A stretch of DNA of 64,000 bases from Pseudorhodoferax sp. Leaf274 (lineage in GTDB: Bacteria > Pseudomonadota > Gammaproteobacteria > Burkholderiales > Burkholderiaceae_C): contig NZ_LMNA01000001.1 in the NCBI RefSeq assembly GCF_001422445.1, positions 1,100,735-1,164,734 on the forward strand, given 5' to 3'. The position numbers and the translations under genes are program-made. Position 1 is the stretch's first letter. The number at the start of each line of letters is the position of its first letter. A model generated the notes under the pieces. That model saw only the letters and a program-made list of their open reading frames with translations, was not told the DNA's origin and did not search any database. Below, in pieces: positions 41,301 through 49,482 of the stretch.

Positions 41301-42360
41301 GCTGGCGCTGGACGGTTCGCGCGAAGGCGGCACATGGCGTGCCCGCATCGAGGCACGCGAGCTGGCCGGCCAACTCGAATACCGCCAGGGCACCGGCAGC
41401 CAGCCCGGCAACGTGCACGCGCGGCTGCAGCGGCTCGTGATCGCCGCCGGCGAGGAGGAAGAGGTCACCACGCTGCTGGACGAGCAGCCCTCCAGCGTGC
41501 CGGCGCTGGACATCGTGGTGGACGACTTCGAACTGCGCGGCAAGAAGCTCGGCCGGCTGGAGGTCAACGCCGTCAACCAGGGCGCGGAGTGGCAGCTGCA
41601 CAAGCTGGCGCTGCGCCTGCCCGAGGCGCGCTTCGAGGCCTCGGGGCAGTGGGGCGCGCGCGGCGGCGTGGGCGGCCCCGGCCGCCGCACGGCCATGGAC
41701 TTCAAGCTCGCCATCGACGATGCCGGCGCGCTGCTCACGCGGCTGGGCATGGCCGGCGTGTTCCGGCGCGGCAACGGCCAGCTGGACGGCACGGTGGCCT
41801 GGGACGGCTCGCCGCTTGCGCTGGACTACCCCAGCATGACCGGGCGGCTGCACCTGGACGTGCGCGAAGGCCAGTTCCTCAAGGCCGACGCGGGCGTGGC
41901 GCGGCTGCTCGGCGTGCTGAGCCTGCAGGCGCTGCCGCGCCGGCTCACGCTGGACTTCCGCGACCTGTTCAGCGAGGGCTTCGCGTTCGACTTCCTGCGC
42001 GGCGACGCGCAGGTGGCGCGCGGCGTGGTCAGCTCCAACAACCTGCAGATGAAGGGCGTCAACGCGGCCGTGCTGATGGATGGCCGGGCCGACATCGCCC
42101 ACGAGACGCAGGACCTGCGCGTGGTGGTGGTGCCCGAGATCAACGCTGGCACGGCCTCGCTGGTGGCCTCGGTCATCAACCCGGCCATCGGCCTCGGAAC
42201 CTTCCTCGCGCAGTGGGTGCTGCGCCGTCCGCTGATGGAGGCGGCCACGCAGCAGTTCCAGATCGACGGCACCTGGAGCGAGCCACGCATCGAGCGCGTG
42301 GCGCGCAGCGCGGCGAGCGCGCAGGCCGATGACAGCGACAAGAAGGGAACCGTGCGATGA
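38314..42360 (+). CDS. yhdP: YhdP-family AsmA-like protein
   Basis: 1348 residues: an N-terminal membrane helix (LLKLAAVLAPWVLGLVLGAWLVVGIAWAAL), then a very long beta-rich periplasmic region with DUF3971/AsmA-like repeats, and a C-terminal segment (LLGVLSLQALPRRLTLDFRDLFSEGFAFDFLRGDAQVARGVVSSNNLQMKG). YhdP belongs to bridge-like proteins implicated in phospholipid transport to the outer membrane. The GTG at 38314 is the best start before the membrane helix. Its stop overlaps the nitrilase start (ATGA). glnE-yhdP-nitrilase order is common in Burkholderiales. Confidence 0.9.
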   Translation: MTVPTPRPSRLLKLAAVLAPWVLGLVLGAWLVVGIAWAALHGWIVPRIGEFRPQLEAAASRALGAEVRIGAITASSARILPSFELTDVVLRDAQGREGLRLARVSALLSPRSLVRLGFEQVVVDGPVLDLRRSADGRLLVAGIAMSEGAGGSSPAADWVFSQRELAVRQATVRWTDERAGLPTAELTNADLVIRNGARRHQIRFDATPPPDWGQRFSLRAAMRQSLLNPRRGNWREWDGPVYAEFAQLDLAQLRAHLPPGVVRDVELLAGRGSLRAWLDVVHGEPMGGQLDLALADASARLGPGLEPLALAQLQGRIRGRLLASGMELETRALRFATAEGAQWPQGDVFLSYMRGESRVPGQGELRVDHIDLAALAEIAGRLPLASNMDTGWQAALQALAPRGRVEQLQAHWTGRIEAPASYRVQGHVQDLALAAGPLAARRPDLHYPMGRPGVEGLSAGFTLTEGGGEARLALADGALEFPGVFEQARVPIAQLDGLVRWQHEGARLAVQVPELRFANADAAGQLQARWDSRAEAAGDGAPHGPGTLELEGRLTRADGTRVHRYLPLAVGDEARHYVRDAVQRGRASSVQFKVRGDLDHFPYQDPKLGEFHIAAEVEDVQYAYVPTSLQDAGERPWPALTGLAGRLVFDRNGMQVRNARGQLAEAGGFTVAKAEADIADFNHPEVAVRAEGRGPLTGMLAAVAASPLAQMTEGALAEAQGSGAADLKLQLALPLGRLDNSRVQGSVLLAGNDIVLRPGTPQLARTRGTVAFSDTGFTLAGVQTAVLGGEMRLDGGLQAGALAVRAQGTATAEGLRQAGELGALARLAARTSGSAAYTAALTRGADGALAFTLDSPLQGLALDLPAPLAKPADTAMPLRVALAQQANQQDVLALGLGTVLQARFERDTAGASPRVLRGGIGVGLPAGEAATLPAQGVAIDLRLDAVALDAWLALAGGLGDDPVAAGAGAGIDAGYLPDRFALRAGELRWGSRRLHQLALDGSREGGTWRARIEARELAGQLEYRQGTGSQPGNVHARLQRLVIAAGEEEEVTTLLDEQPSSVPALDIVVDDFELRGKKLGRLEVNAVNQGAEWQLHKLALRLPEARFEASGQWGARGGVGGPGRRTAMDFKLAIDDAGALLTRLGMAGVFRRGNGQLDGTVAWDGSPLALDYPSMTGRLHLDVREGQFLKADAGVARLLGVLSLQALPRRLTLDFRDLFSEGFAFDFLRGDAQVARGVVSSNNLQMKGVNAAVLMDGRADIAHETQDLRVVVVPEINAGTASLVASVINPAIGLGTFLAQWVLRRPLMEAATQQFQIDGTWSEPRIERVARSAASAQADDSDKKGTVR

Positions 42361-43172
42361 AACTGGCCGCCCTGCAGATGGTCTCCGGCATGCGCCTGGA
42401 GGACAACCTGGCCGCCGCGCGCGGCCTGCTCGAAGAGGCCGCCCGCGCGGGCGCCGAGCTGGCCGTGCTGCCCGAGTACTTCTGCCTGCTCGGTGCGCGC
42501 GACACCGACAAGCTCGCGATCCAGGAGCCGTTCGGCGCGGGGCCGATCCAGGACTTCCTGGCCGGCGCGGCGCGCGAACTCGGCCTGTGGATCGTCGGCG
42601 GCACGCTGCCGGTCACGGCCGGCGATGGCACGCGCGTGCGCAACACCTCGCTGGTGTTCGACCCCGGCGGCGCCTGCGTGGCCCGCTACGACAAGATCCA
42701 CCTGTTCCGCTTCGACAACGGCACGGAGCGCTTCGACGAATCGCGCGTGCTCGAACGCGGCAGCGCGCCCGCGCTGTTCACGCTCACCGCGCGCGACGGC
42801 CGCGCCTGGCGCGTCGGCCTGTCGGTCTGCTACGACCTGCGCTTTCCCGAGCTGTACCGCACGTATGCCGCGCAGGGCGCCGACCTGCTGCTGGTGCCCA
42901 GCGCGTTCACGCACACCACCGGCCAGGCGCACTGGCAGACGCTGCTGCGTGCGCGCGCCATCGAGAACCTGGCCTACGTGCTGGCGCCGGCCCAGGGTGG
43001 CCTGCACGAGAACGGCCGGCGCACCTGGGGCCACAGCATGCTGGTGGACCCCTGGGGCCAGGTGCTGGCCGAGCAGGCCGAAGGTCCGGCCTGCGTGCTG
43101 GGCGACCTGGACGCCGAGCGGCTGGCGCAATCGCGCCGCCAGCTGCCCGCGCTGGAGCACCGGCTGCTGTGA
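42357..43172 (+). CDS. nitrilase-superfamily amidase (Nit-type)
   Basis: 271 residues with the full catalytic triad: Glu 40 in LAVLPEYF, Lys 113 in RYDKIHLFRFD and Cys 158 in GLSVCYDLRFPELYR. YDKIHLFDxD and CYDLRFPELYR place it with the Nit1/Nit2-type omega-amidases and deaminated-glutathione amidases. It probably repairs or recycles deaminated glutathione or 2-oxoglutaramate. It is translationally coupled to yhdP. Confidence 0.88.
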   Translation: MKLAALQMVSGMRLEDNLAAARGLLEEAARAGAELAVLPEYFCLLGARDTDKLAIQEPFGAGPIQDFLAGAARELGLWIVGGTLPVTAGDGTRVRNTSLVFDPGGACVARYDKIHLFRFDNGTERFDESRVLERGSAPALFTLTARDGRAWRVGLSVCYDLRFPELYRTYAAQGADLLLVPSAFTHTTGQAHWQTLLRARAIENLAYVLAPAQGGLHENGRRTWGHSMLVDPWGQVLAEQAEGPACVLGDLDAERLAQSRRQLPALEHRLL

Positions 43173-43194
43173 GCGCAGGCCAAAGGGGCGACCC

Positions 43195-45291
43195 ATGAGC
43201 GGCTTCTTCCTGCCCGGGCTGCTGCGCCAATGGGCGCAGTTCATCCAGCGGCGCTGGTCGCTGTGGACGCTGCTGACCGCATTGGTGGTCGGGCTGCTCG
43301 GCACGCTGGTCTGGCTGGCCGGGCGCTACGAGGCCACCCAGGTGCAGGGCAAGGTCGAGCGCGACACCGCCGATGCCGTGGCCGACATCCGCACCGCGCT
43401 GATCCGCAATGTGCAGAGCCTGCAGGCCCTGCACGCGGCCGACCCGCTGGCCGAGGACTGGGGCCGGCGCGCGTCCGAGCTGCTGCGCGAGCGGCGCGAG
43501 ATCATGCGGCTGGAGTGGCGCAGCAGCGGCCAGCGGCTGCTGGGCGAAGCCGACACGCCCTACCGTGCGCCCGTGTTCAGCCTGCTGCCGCGGCAGGAAA
43601 CGCTGGGCGACGTGGCGCTGAACTGCGCCACGGCGCGCCGCCTGAACGGCCCGGCCTATTCCGCCAGCTACTACCTGCCGCAGCGCGACGGCCGCGGCAT
43701 GGAGGTCATGGACCTGTGCCTGCCGCTGCAGGCCGATGGCCGCGTGACCGGCTACGTGCTGGCCACCTACGCGCTGCAGGACATCCTGGCCGAATTCCTG
43801 GGCCGCCAGCTGCCGCACTACCAGGAGGCCTCGTTCATCGAGGCCGACGGCACGCGGCTGGCGCTGCACGGCGCCACGCGCCGCGGTGCCCGCGTGTTCA
43901 CCGCGCAGCAGCTGCTGGATCTGCCCGGCAACCCCATGCTGCTGCGCCTGGCCAGCTGGCGTGCCGCGCCCGACCTGTTGCCCAACGTCATGACCGCGCT
44001 GGTCACCGGCATGTCCATCGCGCTCGTCTCGGTGCTCATGCTGCTGGCCAAGGACATGCGCCGGCGCCAGCGCGCCGAACGCGACCTGGCCGATGCGCTG
44101 GCCTTCCGCAAGGCCATGGAGGACTCGCTGCTGACCGGCCTGCGCGCGCGCGACCTCGACGGCCGCATCACCTACGTCAACCCCGCGTTCTGCAGCATGG
44201 TCGGCTATGCGCCCGAGGAGCTCTGGGGCAAGGCCGCGCCGGCGCCGTACTGGCCGCCCGAGCTGATCGGCGAGTACGAGCAGCGCCAGGCGATCCGGCT
44301 GGCCGGCAAGATGCCGCCGCGCGAGGGCTACGAATCGGTGTTCCAGCACAAGGACGGCACGCGCTTTCCGGTGCTGATCATCGAGGCGCCGCTGATCAAC
44401 GCGCAGGGCTTGCAGACCGGCTGGATGAGTGCCTTCCTGGACATCAGCGAGCAGCGCCGCGTGGAAGAGCTCTCGCGCGCCAGCCAGGAGCGGCTGCAGG
44501 CCACGGCGCGCCTGGCCACGGTGGGCGAGATGGCCTCGCTGCTGAGCCATGAGCTGAACCAGCCGCTGGCCGCCATCTCCAGCTACGCCACCGGCGCGCT
44601 GAACATGCTGGCGCACGAGCCGGCCGCGGCGGCCGACATGGCGATGGCCATGCGGCGCATCGCCGAGCAGGCCGAGCGCGCCGGCCGCGTGATCAAGAGC
44701 GTGCACGACTTCGTGCGCCGGCGCGACGAGGTGCACGAGGCGGTGGCGCCGCAGGACCTGCTCGATGCGATCTGGCCGCTCGTGAGCCTGCAGGCGCGCA
44801 AGCTGGCCGTGCGCGTGCGCACCGAGGTCGCGCCCGGCCTGCCGCGCGTGCAGTGCGACCGCACCATGGTCGAGCAGGTGCTGCTGAACCTGGCGCGCAA
44901 CGGCATGCAGGCCATGGACGGCGCACCCGTGGCCCAGCGCGAGCTGCTGCTGCGCGTGGCGCCGGCCGGCCCGCGCGCCGGTGCCACGCGGCCGCAGGGC
45001 TGGCTGGAATTCAGCGTGGCCGACTGCGGCGCCGGCATCGCGCCCGAGGTGGCGCAGCGCCTGTTCACGCCCTTCTTCACGACCAAGGCCGAAGGCATGG
45101 GCCTGGGCCTGTCGCTGTGCCGCACGGTGGTCGAGCAGCATGGCGGCTCCATGGTGTATGAGGCGCGCCAGCCGCGCGGCACCGTGTTCCGCTTCACGCT
45201 GCCGACCGCGCCGGCCGACCTCGAACCCCCCACCGACCCCATGCCACTGCTTCCGGGCAGCGTGGCGGAGACCTCGCATGCAACTTCCTAA
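43195..45291 (+). CDS. DctS-like sensor histidine kinase
   Basis: 698 residues: first membrane helix (LLTALVVGLLGTLVWLAG), a periplasmic sensor region to about residue 260, a second helix (MTALVTGMSIALVSVLMLLA), a PAS domain (DGRITYVNPAFCSMVGYAPEELWG...DGTRFPVLIIEAPL) and HisKA/HATPase domains with phospho-acceptor His at about 452 (LLSHELNQPLAAISSYATGA), N box VLLNLARNGMQAM, DCGAGIAPE, FFTTKAEGMGLGLSLC. The architecture is that of DctS/TtrS-type kinases. Its end overlaps the response-regulator start by 14 bp. Confidence 0.9.
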   Translation: MSGFFLPGLLRQWAQFIQRRWSLWTLLTALVVGLLGTLVWLAGRYEATQVQGKVERDTADAVADIRTALIRNVQSLQALHAADPLAEDWGRRASELLRERREIMRLEWRSSGQRLLGEADTPYRAPVFSLLPRQETLGDVALNCATARRLNGPAYSASYYLPQRDGRGMEVMDLCLPLQADGRVTGYVLATYALQDILAEFLGRQLPHYQEASFIEADGTRLALHGATRRGARVFTAQQLLDLPGNPMLLRLASWRAAPDLLPNVMTALVTGMSIALVSVLMLLAKDMRRRQRAERDLADALAFRKAMEDSLLTGLRARDLDGRITYVNPAFCSMVGYAPEELWGKAAPAPYWPPELIGEYEQRQAIRLAGKMPPREGYESVFQHKDGTRFPVLIIEAPLINAQGLQTGWMSAFLDISEQRRVEELSRASQERLQATARLATVGEMASLLSHELNQPLAAISSYATGALNMLAHEPAAAADMAMAMRRIAEQAERAGRVIKSVHDFVRRRDEVHEAVAPQDLLDAIWPLVSLQARKLAVRVRTEVAPGLPRVQCDRTMVEQVLLNLARNGMQAMDGAPVAQRELLLRVAPAGPRAGATRPQGWLEFSVADCGAGIAPEVAQRLFTPFFTTKAEGMGLGLSLCRTVVEQHGGSMVYEARQPRGTVFRFTLPTAPADLEPPTDPMPLLPGSVAETSHATS

Positions 45292-45904
45292 GGACGCCCT
45301 GGTCCACATCGTCGACGACGACGCCGGCGTGCGCGACGCGCTGTCCTGGCTGCTGCGCTCGCGCCGGCTGCTCTCCGAAGGCTTCGACAGCGCCGAGGCC
45401 TTCGACGCGCGGCTGCAGGCCGGCTACCTGCCCACGCAGGCCAGCTGCCTGCTGCTGGACGTGCGCATGCCCGGCATGAGCGGGCTGGAGCTGTTCGACC
45501 GGCTCGTGGCCCAGGGGCTGCACCAGGTGCTGCCGGTGATCTTCCTGACCGGCCATGCCGACGTGCCGACCGCCGTGGATGCCGTCAAGCGTGGCGCCTT
45601 CGACTTCTGCGAGAAGCCGTTCTCGGACAACGCGCTGGTCGACCGCATCGAGCAGGCGCTGGCCCTGTCGGCCCGCACGCTGCAGGCCCGCCAGCGCGAG
45701 GCGCTGCTGCGCACGCGGCTGACGGAGCTGACCGAGCGCGAGCGCGACGTCATGCGCCTCGTGGTCGAGGGCATGCCCAACAAGCTCATCGCCGACCAGC
45801 TGGAGATCAGCGTGCGCACGGTGGAGGTGCACCGCGCGCGGGTGTTCGACAAGATGGAAGTCAAGTCGGCCGTGGAACTGGCCAACCTGCTGCGCGGGCT
45901 CTGA
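45278..45904 (+). CDS. FixJ/DctR-like response regulator
   Basis: 208 residues: receiver domain with acidic DDD at 13-15, phospho-acceptor Asp 61 in LLLDVRMPGMSGLELFD, Thr in IFLTGHADVPTAVDAVKRGAFDFCEKPF, and a LuxR-type HTH (LTELTERERDVMRLVVEGMPNKLIADQLEISVRTVEVHRARVFDKMEVKSAVEL). It is the partner of the upstream kinase. DctS/DctR pairs usually control C4-dicarboxylate transport, but no transporter gene is adjacent, so the target is unknown. Confidence 0.92.
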   Translation: MQLPKDALVHIVDDDAGVRDALSWLLRSRRLLSEGFDSAEAFDARLQAGYLPTQASCLLLDVRMPGMSGLELFDRLVAQGLHQVLPVIFLTGHADVPTAVDAVKRGAFDFCEKPFSDNALVDRIEQALALSARTLQARQREALLRTRLTELTERERDVMRLVVEGMPNKLIADQLEISVRTVEVHRARVFDKMEVKSAVELANLLRGL

Positions 45905-45937
45905 AAGCGTCTTCAGGCGTCCTACAACGGGCGCCGA

Positions 45938-45964
45938 CGGGCGCCGACAGCGGCCAGGCGCCCG
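45938..45964 (+). terminator. hairpin after two-component operon
   Basis: CGGGCGCC and GGCGCCCG form an 8-bp stem with an 11-base loop, 33 bases after the response-regulator stop. The left arm is part of a tandem GGGCGCCGAC duplication. There is no clear U-run, so termination would be Rho-assisted or weak. Confidence 0.5.
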
Positions 45965-46008
45965 GCAGCGCATGCTCAGGCTGTCTTCAACAAAACCGTT
46001 CTTACACC

Positions 46009-46083
46009 ATGAACTCCGTCATCTACATCGTCGGTCTGGTCGTCGTCGTCATCGCCGTCCTGTCGTTCTTCGGCCTGCGCTGA
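46009..46083 (+). CDS. 24-residue single-helix membrane peptide
   Basis: ATG at 46009 opens a 24-codon frame beginning MNSVIYIVGLVVVVIAVL and ending in a basic residue before TGA. Almost the whole peptide is one membrane helix. GTC, ATC and CTC codons dominate, as expected of a real hydrophobic gene. I have an impression that similar tiny peptides ending SFFGLR are annotated in related bacteria, but cannot check. It is expressed, if at all, from its own promoter in the 104-bp gap after the response regulator. Confidence 0.55.
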   Translation: MNSVIYIVGLVVVVIAVLSFFGLR

Positions 46084-46107
46084 AGTCAGGTCCGCCCCGC
46101 TCGGCTG

Positions 46108-46182
46108 GCGCACTGCGCGTGTAGCCATCCGAGAGACCCCTCAAGGGGCGCACCCAGCGGCCGGGCGGTGCCCGTCCCGCGG
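46108..46182 (+). repeat. dispersed repeat family 2, copy B
   Basis: Reads CGTGTAGCCATCC, then CCCCTCAAGGGGCG, then CAGCGGCCGGGC and CCGTCCCGCGG. This is the same motif order as the minus strand of 3217-3288. It occupies the 173-bp gap between the small membrane peptide and the ABC transporter; the rest of that gap holds nothing I recognise. Confidence 0.6.
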
Positions 46183-46256
46183 GTGCAGTGGCCACACCAG
46201 TGGCTGGCCGACCCCGTTCGTGTCCTGCCGGCAGGCGATCGTCGCCTGCAGCTTGC

Positions 46257-48089
46257 TCATTCCTCGCCCAGGAAGCCGCCGCTCTGGTGTGCCCACAGTC
46301 GGGCATACAGCCCGTCGCGGGCCAGCAGTTCGCGGTGCGAGCCTTCCTCGACCACCCGCCCACCGTCCAGGATGATCAGCCGGTCCATGGCCGCGATGGT
46401 CGACAGCCGGTGCGCGATGGCGATCACGGTCTTGCCTTCCATGAGCCGGTTCAGGCTTTGCTGGATGGCCGCCTCCACCTCCGAATCCAGCGCGCTCGTG
46501 GCTTCGTCCAGCAGCAGGATGGGCGCGTTCTTGAGCATCACGCGGGCGATCGCCACGCGCTGGCGCTGGCCACCCGAGAGTTTCACCCCGCGCTCGCCCA
46601 CATGCGCCGCCAGTCCCGTGCGGCCCTGCAGGTCCGTCAGCTGGTCGATGAAGCCGGAGGCCTCGGCACGTTCGGCGGCGGCGCGGATCTGCGCCTCGCT
46701 CGCGTCCGGCAGGCCGTAGGCGATGTTGTCGGCCAGCGAGCGGTGCAGCAGGCTGGTGTCCTGCGTGACCATGCCGATCTGCGCGCGCAGCGAATCCTGC
46801 GTGACCTGGGCGATGTCCTGCCCGTCCACCAGCACCCGGCCGCCGGCCACGTCGTGGAAGCGCAGCAGCAGGTTGACCAGCGTGCTCTTGCCCGCGCCCG
46901 AACGGCCGACCAGGCCGATGCGCTCGCCGGGCCGCACCGTGAGGTTCAGGTGCTCGATGACGGGCGGCTTGTCCTTGCCGTAGCGGAACGTCACGTCCTC
47001 GAACCGCACCTCGCCCCGCGTGACCTGCAATGTGCTGGCGCCCGGTGCGTCGACCACCACGCGCGGCCGGCTGAGCGTGTTGATGCCGTCCTGCACCGTG
47101 CCCACGGCCTCGAACAGGCTGGTCATCTCCCACATGATCCATTGCGACATGCCCTGCAGCCGCAGCGCCATGGCGATCGATGCCGCCACCGCGCCCACGC
47201 CGACCTCGCCCAGCGACCACAGCCACAGCGCCGTGCCGGCCATGCCCGCCACCAGCCCCATGGCCAGCGTGTGGTTGACGATCTCGAAAGCGCTGACCAG
47301 GCGCATCTGCCGGTAGCCGGTGACCATGAATTCCTGCATCGCGCTGCGGGCGACCTGGGCCTCGCGCTGGGTGTGCGAGAACAGCTTGACCGTCATGATG
47401 TTGGTATAGGCGTCGGTCACGCGGCCGACCATGGCCGAGCGCGCGTCGGCCTGGGCCTTGCCCACGCGGCCCAGGCGCGGCACGAAGTACACGGCGGCCA
47501 CCACGTACAGCAGCAGCCAGACCACGAAGGGCCAGACCAGCCCGCCCGCGAACACGCCGGCCAGCACGGCGATGGTCATGGCGTAGATGGTCATCGTGAC
47601 CAGCACGTCGGCCAGCACGAACAGCGTGTCGCGCACTGCCAGCGCGGTCTGCATCACCTTGGTCGTGATGCGGCCGGCGAACTCGTCCTGGTAGAAGGCC
47701 ATGCTCTGGCCCAGCATGAGCCGGTGGAAGTTCCAGCGCAGCCGCATCGGCAGGTTGATGGCCAGCACCTGGTGCTTGACGATGGTCTGCAGCGCCACCA
47801 CCCCCACGCTGGCCGCCAGCGCCGCGCCCAGCCAGAGCAGCGCGCCGCCGCGTTCGGTCCACAGCTGCGCCGGCTGCACGCCGCCCAGCCAGTCGATCAC
47901 GCGGCCCAGGAAGGCGAACATCAGCGCGTCGAAGGCGGCCATCGCCGCCGTCAGCAACGCGAGCCAGGCAACCTTGCCGCGCAGCCCTTCGGTGCAGGCC
48001 CACAGGAAGGCAAAGAAGCCCTTCGGTGGCAGGGTCGGCTCGGCGCCGGGGTAGGGGGGAAGAAGTTTCTCGAAGTAGCGGAACAGCAA
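46257..48089 (-). CDS. ABC exporter, fused permease and ATPase
   Basis: 610 residues: six hydrophobic segments in the first 330 residues (ABC type I exporter domain), then a nucleotide-binding domain with Walker A GLVGRSGAGKSTL, Q-loop GMVTQDTSLLHRSLADNIAYG, signature KLSGGQRQRVAIARV, Walker B ILLLDEATSALDSE and H-loop IAHRLSTIAAMD. It would act as a homodimer or with another half transporter to export lipid, peptide or drug. Substrate unknown. A 43-residue membrane protein is encoded 66 bp upstream on the same strand. Confidence 0.9.
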   Translation of the reverse strand: MLFRYFEKLLPPYPGAEPTLPPKGFFAFLWACTEGLRGKVAWLALLTAAMAAFDALMFAFLGRVIDWLGGVQPAQLWTERGGALLWLGAALAASVGVVALQTIVKHQVLAINLPMRLRWNFHRLMLGQSMAFYQDEFAGRITTKVMQTALAVRDTLFVLADVLVTMTIYAMTIAVLAGVFAGGLVWPFVVWLLLYVVAAVYFVPRLGRVGKAQADARSAMVGRVTDAYTNIMTVKLFSHTQREAQVARSAMQEFMVTGYRQMRLVSAFEIVNHTLAMGLVAGMAGTALWLWSLGEVGVGAVAASIAMALRLQGMSQWIMWEMTSLFEAVGTVQDGINTLSRPRVVVDAPGASTLQVTRGEVRFEDVTFRYGKDKPPVIEHLNLTVRPGERIGLVGRSGAGKSTLVNLLLRFHDVAGGRVLVDGQDIAQVTQDSLRAQIGMVTQDTSLLHRSLADNIAYGLPDASEAQIRAAAERAEASGFIDQLTDLQGRTGLAAHVGERGVKLSGGQRQRVAIARVMLKNAPILLLDEATSALDSEVEAAIQQSLNRLMEGKTVIAIAHRLSTIAAMDRLIILDGGRVVEEGSHRELLARDGLYARLWAHQSGGFLGEE

Positions 48090-48155
48090 GGCGGGGGTCT
48101 CCGGAAGGGCCGGAGACTGTAGCCGCCCGCGTGTGACGCAGGGCGCGTAGGGGCT

Positions 48156-48287
48156 TCAGTCGCGCGGGTCGTCCGCCTTGCGTTCCTGCGGCAGCTCGCC
48201 CTTGTCGCGGCCCGAGAACATGGTCCACCAGACGATACCCACCAGCAGCAAAAGGGCTGCCAGGGCTTCGAGCAAAATCAGGACCAT
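48156..48287 (-). CDS. small conserved membrane protein
   Basis: 43 residues: one membrane helix (LILLEALAALLLLVGIVWWTMF) followed by a charged tail (SGRDKGELPQERKADDPRD). AGGAGA lies nine bases before the ATG at 48287, a strong ribosome binding site. The start codon shares two bases (AT within CATG) with the start of the divergent mltA. Function unknown. Confidence 0.7.
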   Translation of the reverse strand: MVLILLEALAALLLLVGIVWWTMFSGRDKGELPQERKADDPRD

Positions 48288-49482
48288 GAAGCGACTCTCC
48301 TGGTGGGTGGGATGCGCGGCGATTGTAGGAACGCTCGTCGCCTGCTCCAGCAAGCCCCCACGGCCCGAACCCCCAAGCCTGCCCAGCACGCCACCGGCCA
48401 CCACGGTGCCGGCTTGGCCGCCCCTGCCGCCCGTGGCCGACTGGCCCGGCGACACCGCGCCGCTGCCCGCGCCCATCCTGCGCGGGCGCAGCCAATGGAT
48501 TCCCGTGCGCTGGAACGAGTTGCCCGGCGTGGGCCAGGACGCATTGCACGAGGCCTGGAACGCCTGGATGCGCAGCTGCGAACGGCCGGGCACGACCTGG
48601 GCCCAGCTGTGCGCCGAGGTGCGCCGCCTGTCCATCGCCACGCTGGAAGACCAGCGCGCCTGGATGATCGCGCGGCTGCAGCCCTACCGCATCCAGCCGC
48701 TGCCCGGCCAGCCGGCCGGCGAAGGCCTGCTGACCAGCTACTACGAGCCCATGTTCGAGGCCACGCGCCAGCCCAGCGCGGCCTTCCCCGTGCCGCTGTA
48801 CCAGCCGCCGGCCACGCTGGTCCAGCGCAGGCCCTGGTACACGCGCCAGGAGATGGAGACGCTGCCGCAGGCGCAGGCCGAGCTCGCCGGCCGCGAGATC
48901 GCCTGGCTGGCCGACCCCGTCGACGCGCTGGTGCTGCAGATCCAGGGCTCGGGCCGCCTGCGCCTGACCGAACCCGACGGCAGCCAGAAGCTGGTGCGCC
49001 TGGCCTATGCCGGCACCAACGAGCAGCCCTACAAGAGCGTGGGCCGCTGGCTGCTGGACCAGGGCGCCATCCGCGACGCCACCTGGCCCGGCATCAAGGC
49101 CTGGACCCTGCAGAACCCCGGCCGCGTGCGCGACATGCTGTGGGCCAACCCGCGCATGGTGTTCTTCCGCGAGGAGCCGCTGCCGCCCTTCGATGCTGCC
49201 TTCGGCCCGCGCGGCGCCCAGGGCGTGGCGCTGACGCCCGGCCGTTCCATTGCGGTGGACCCGCAGAGCATCCCCTATGGCACGCCGGTCTGGCTGGCCT
49301 CGCAAGGCCCGGTCACGACGCTGGCCCGGCTGGTGCTGGCGCAGGACACGGGCAGCGCCATCGTCGGCGCCGTGCGGGCGGACTACTTCGCGGGCTGGGG
49401 GGCGGAGGCGGGGGATTTTGCCGGCCGGCTCAAGCAGCCCTTGAAGATGTGGGCGCTGTGGCCGCGCACTATTCCACCGTGA
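48286..49482 (+). CDS. mltA: membrane-bound lytic murein transglycosylase A
   Basis: 398 residues. A lipoprotein signal (KRLSWWVGCAAIVGTLVAC, Cys 20) fixes the start at 48286. The MltA domain shows LTSYYEPMFEATRQPS, IQGSGRLRLTEPDGSQKLVRLAYAGTNEQPYKSVGRWL and NPRMVFFREE. The C-terminal 3D domain has SIAVDPQSIPYGTPVWLA and LAQDTGSAIVGAVRADYFAG with the conserved Asp residues. It cleaves peptidoglycan to anhydromuropeptides at the outer membrane. A weak AGGA lies only two bases before the ATG. The end overlaps the Bug-receptor gene by 14 bp. Confidence 0.93.
   Translation: MKRLSWWVGCAAIVGTLVACSSKPPRPEPPSLPSTPPATTVPAWPPLPPVADWPGDTAPLPAPILRGRSQWIPVRWNELPGVGQDALHEAWNAWMRSCERPGTTWAQLCAEVRRLSIATLEDQRAWMIARLQPYRIQPLPGQPAGEGLLTSYYEPMFEATRQPSAAFPVPLYQPPATLVQRRPWYTRQEMETLPQAQAELAGREIAWLADPVDALVLQIQGSGRLRLTEPDGSQKLVRLAYAGTNEQPYKSVGRWLLDQGAIRDATWPGIKAWTLQNPGRVRDMLWANPRMVFFREEPLPPFDAAFGPRGAQGVALTPGRSIAVDPQSIPYGTPVWLASQGPVTTLARLVLAQDTGSAIVGAVRADYFAGWGAEAGDFAGRLKQPLKMWALWPRTIPP

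Noticed and set aside
38305-42102. 1265-codon open frame on the minus strand
   Set aside because: It is the antisense shadow of yhdP in GC-rich DNA; composition is repetitive His/Gln/Arg/Ala without any domain.
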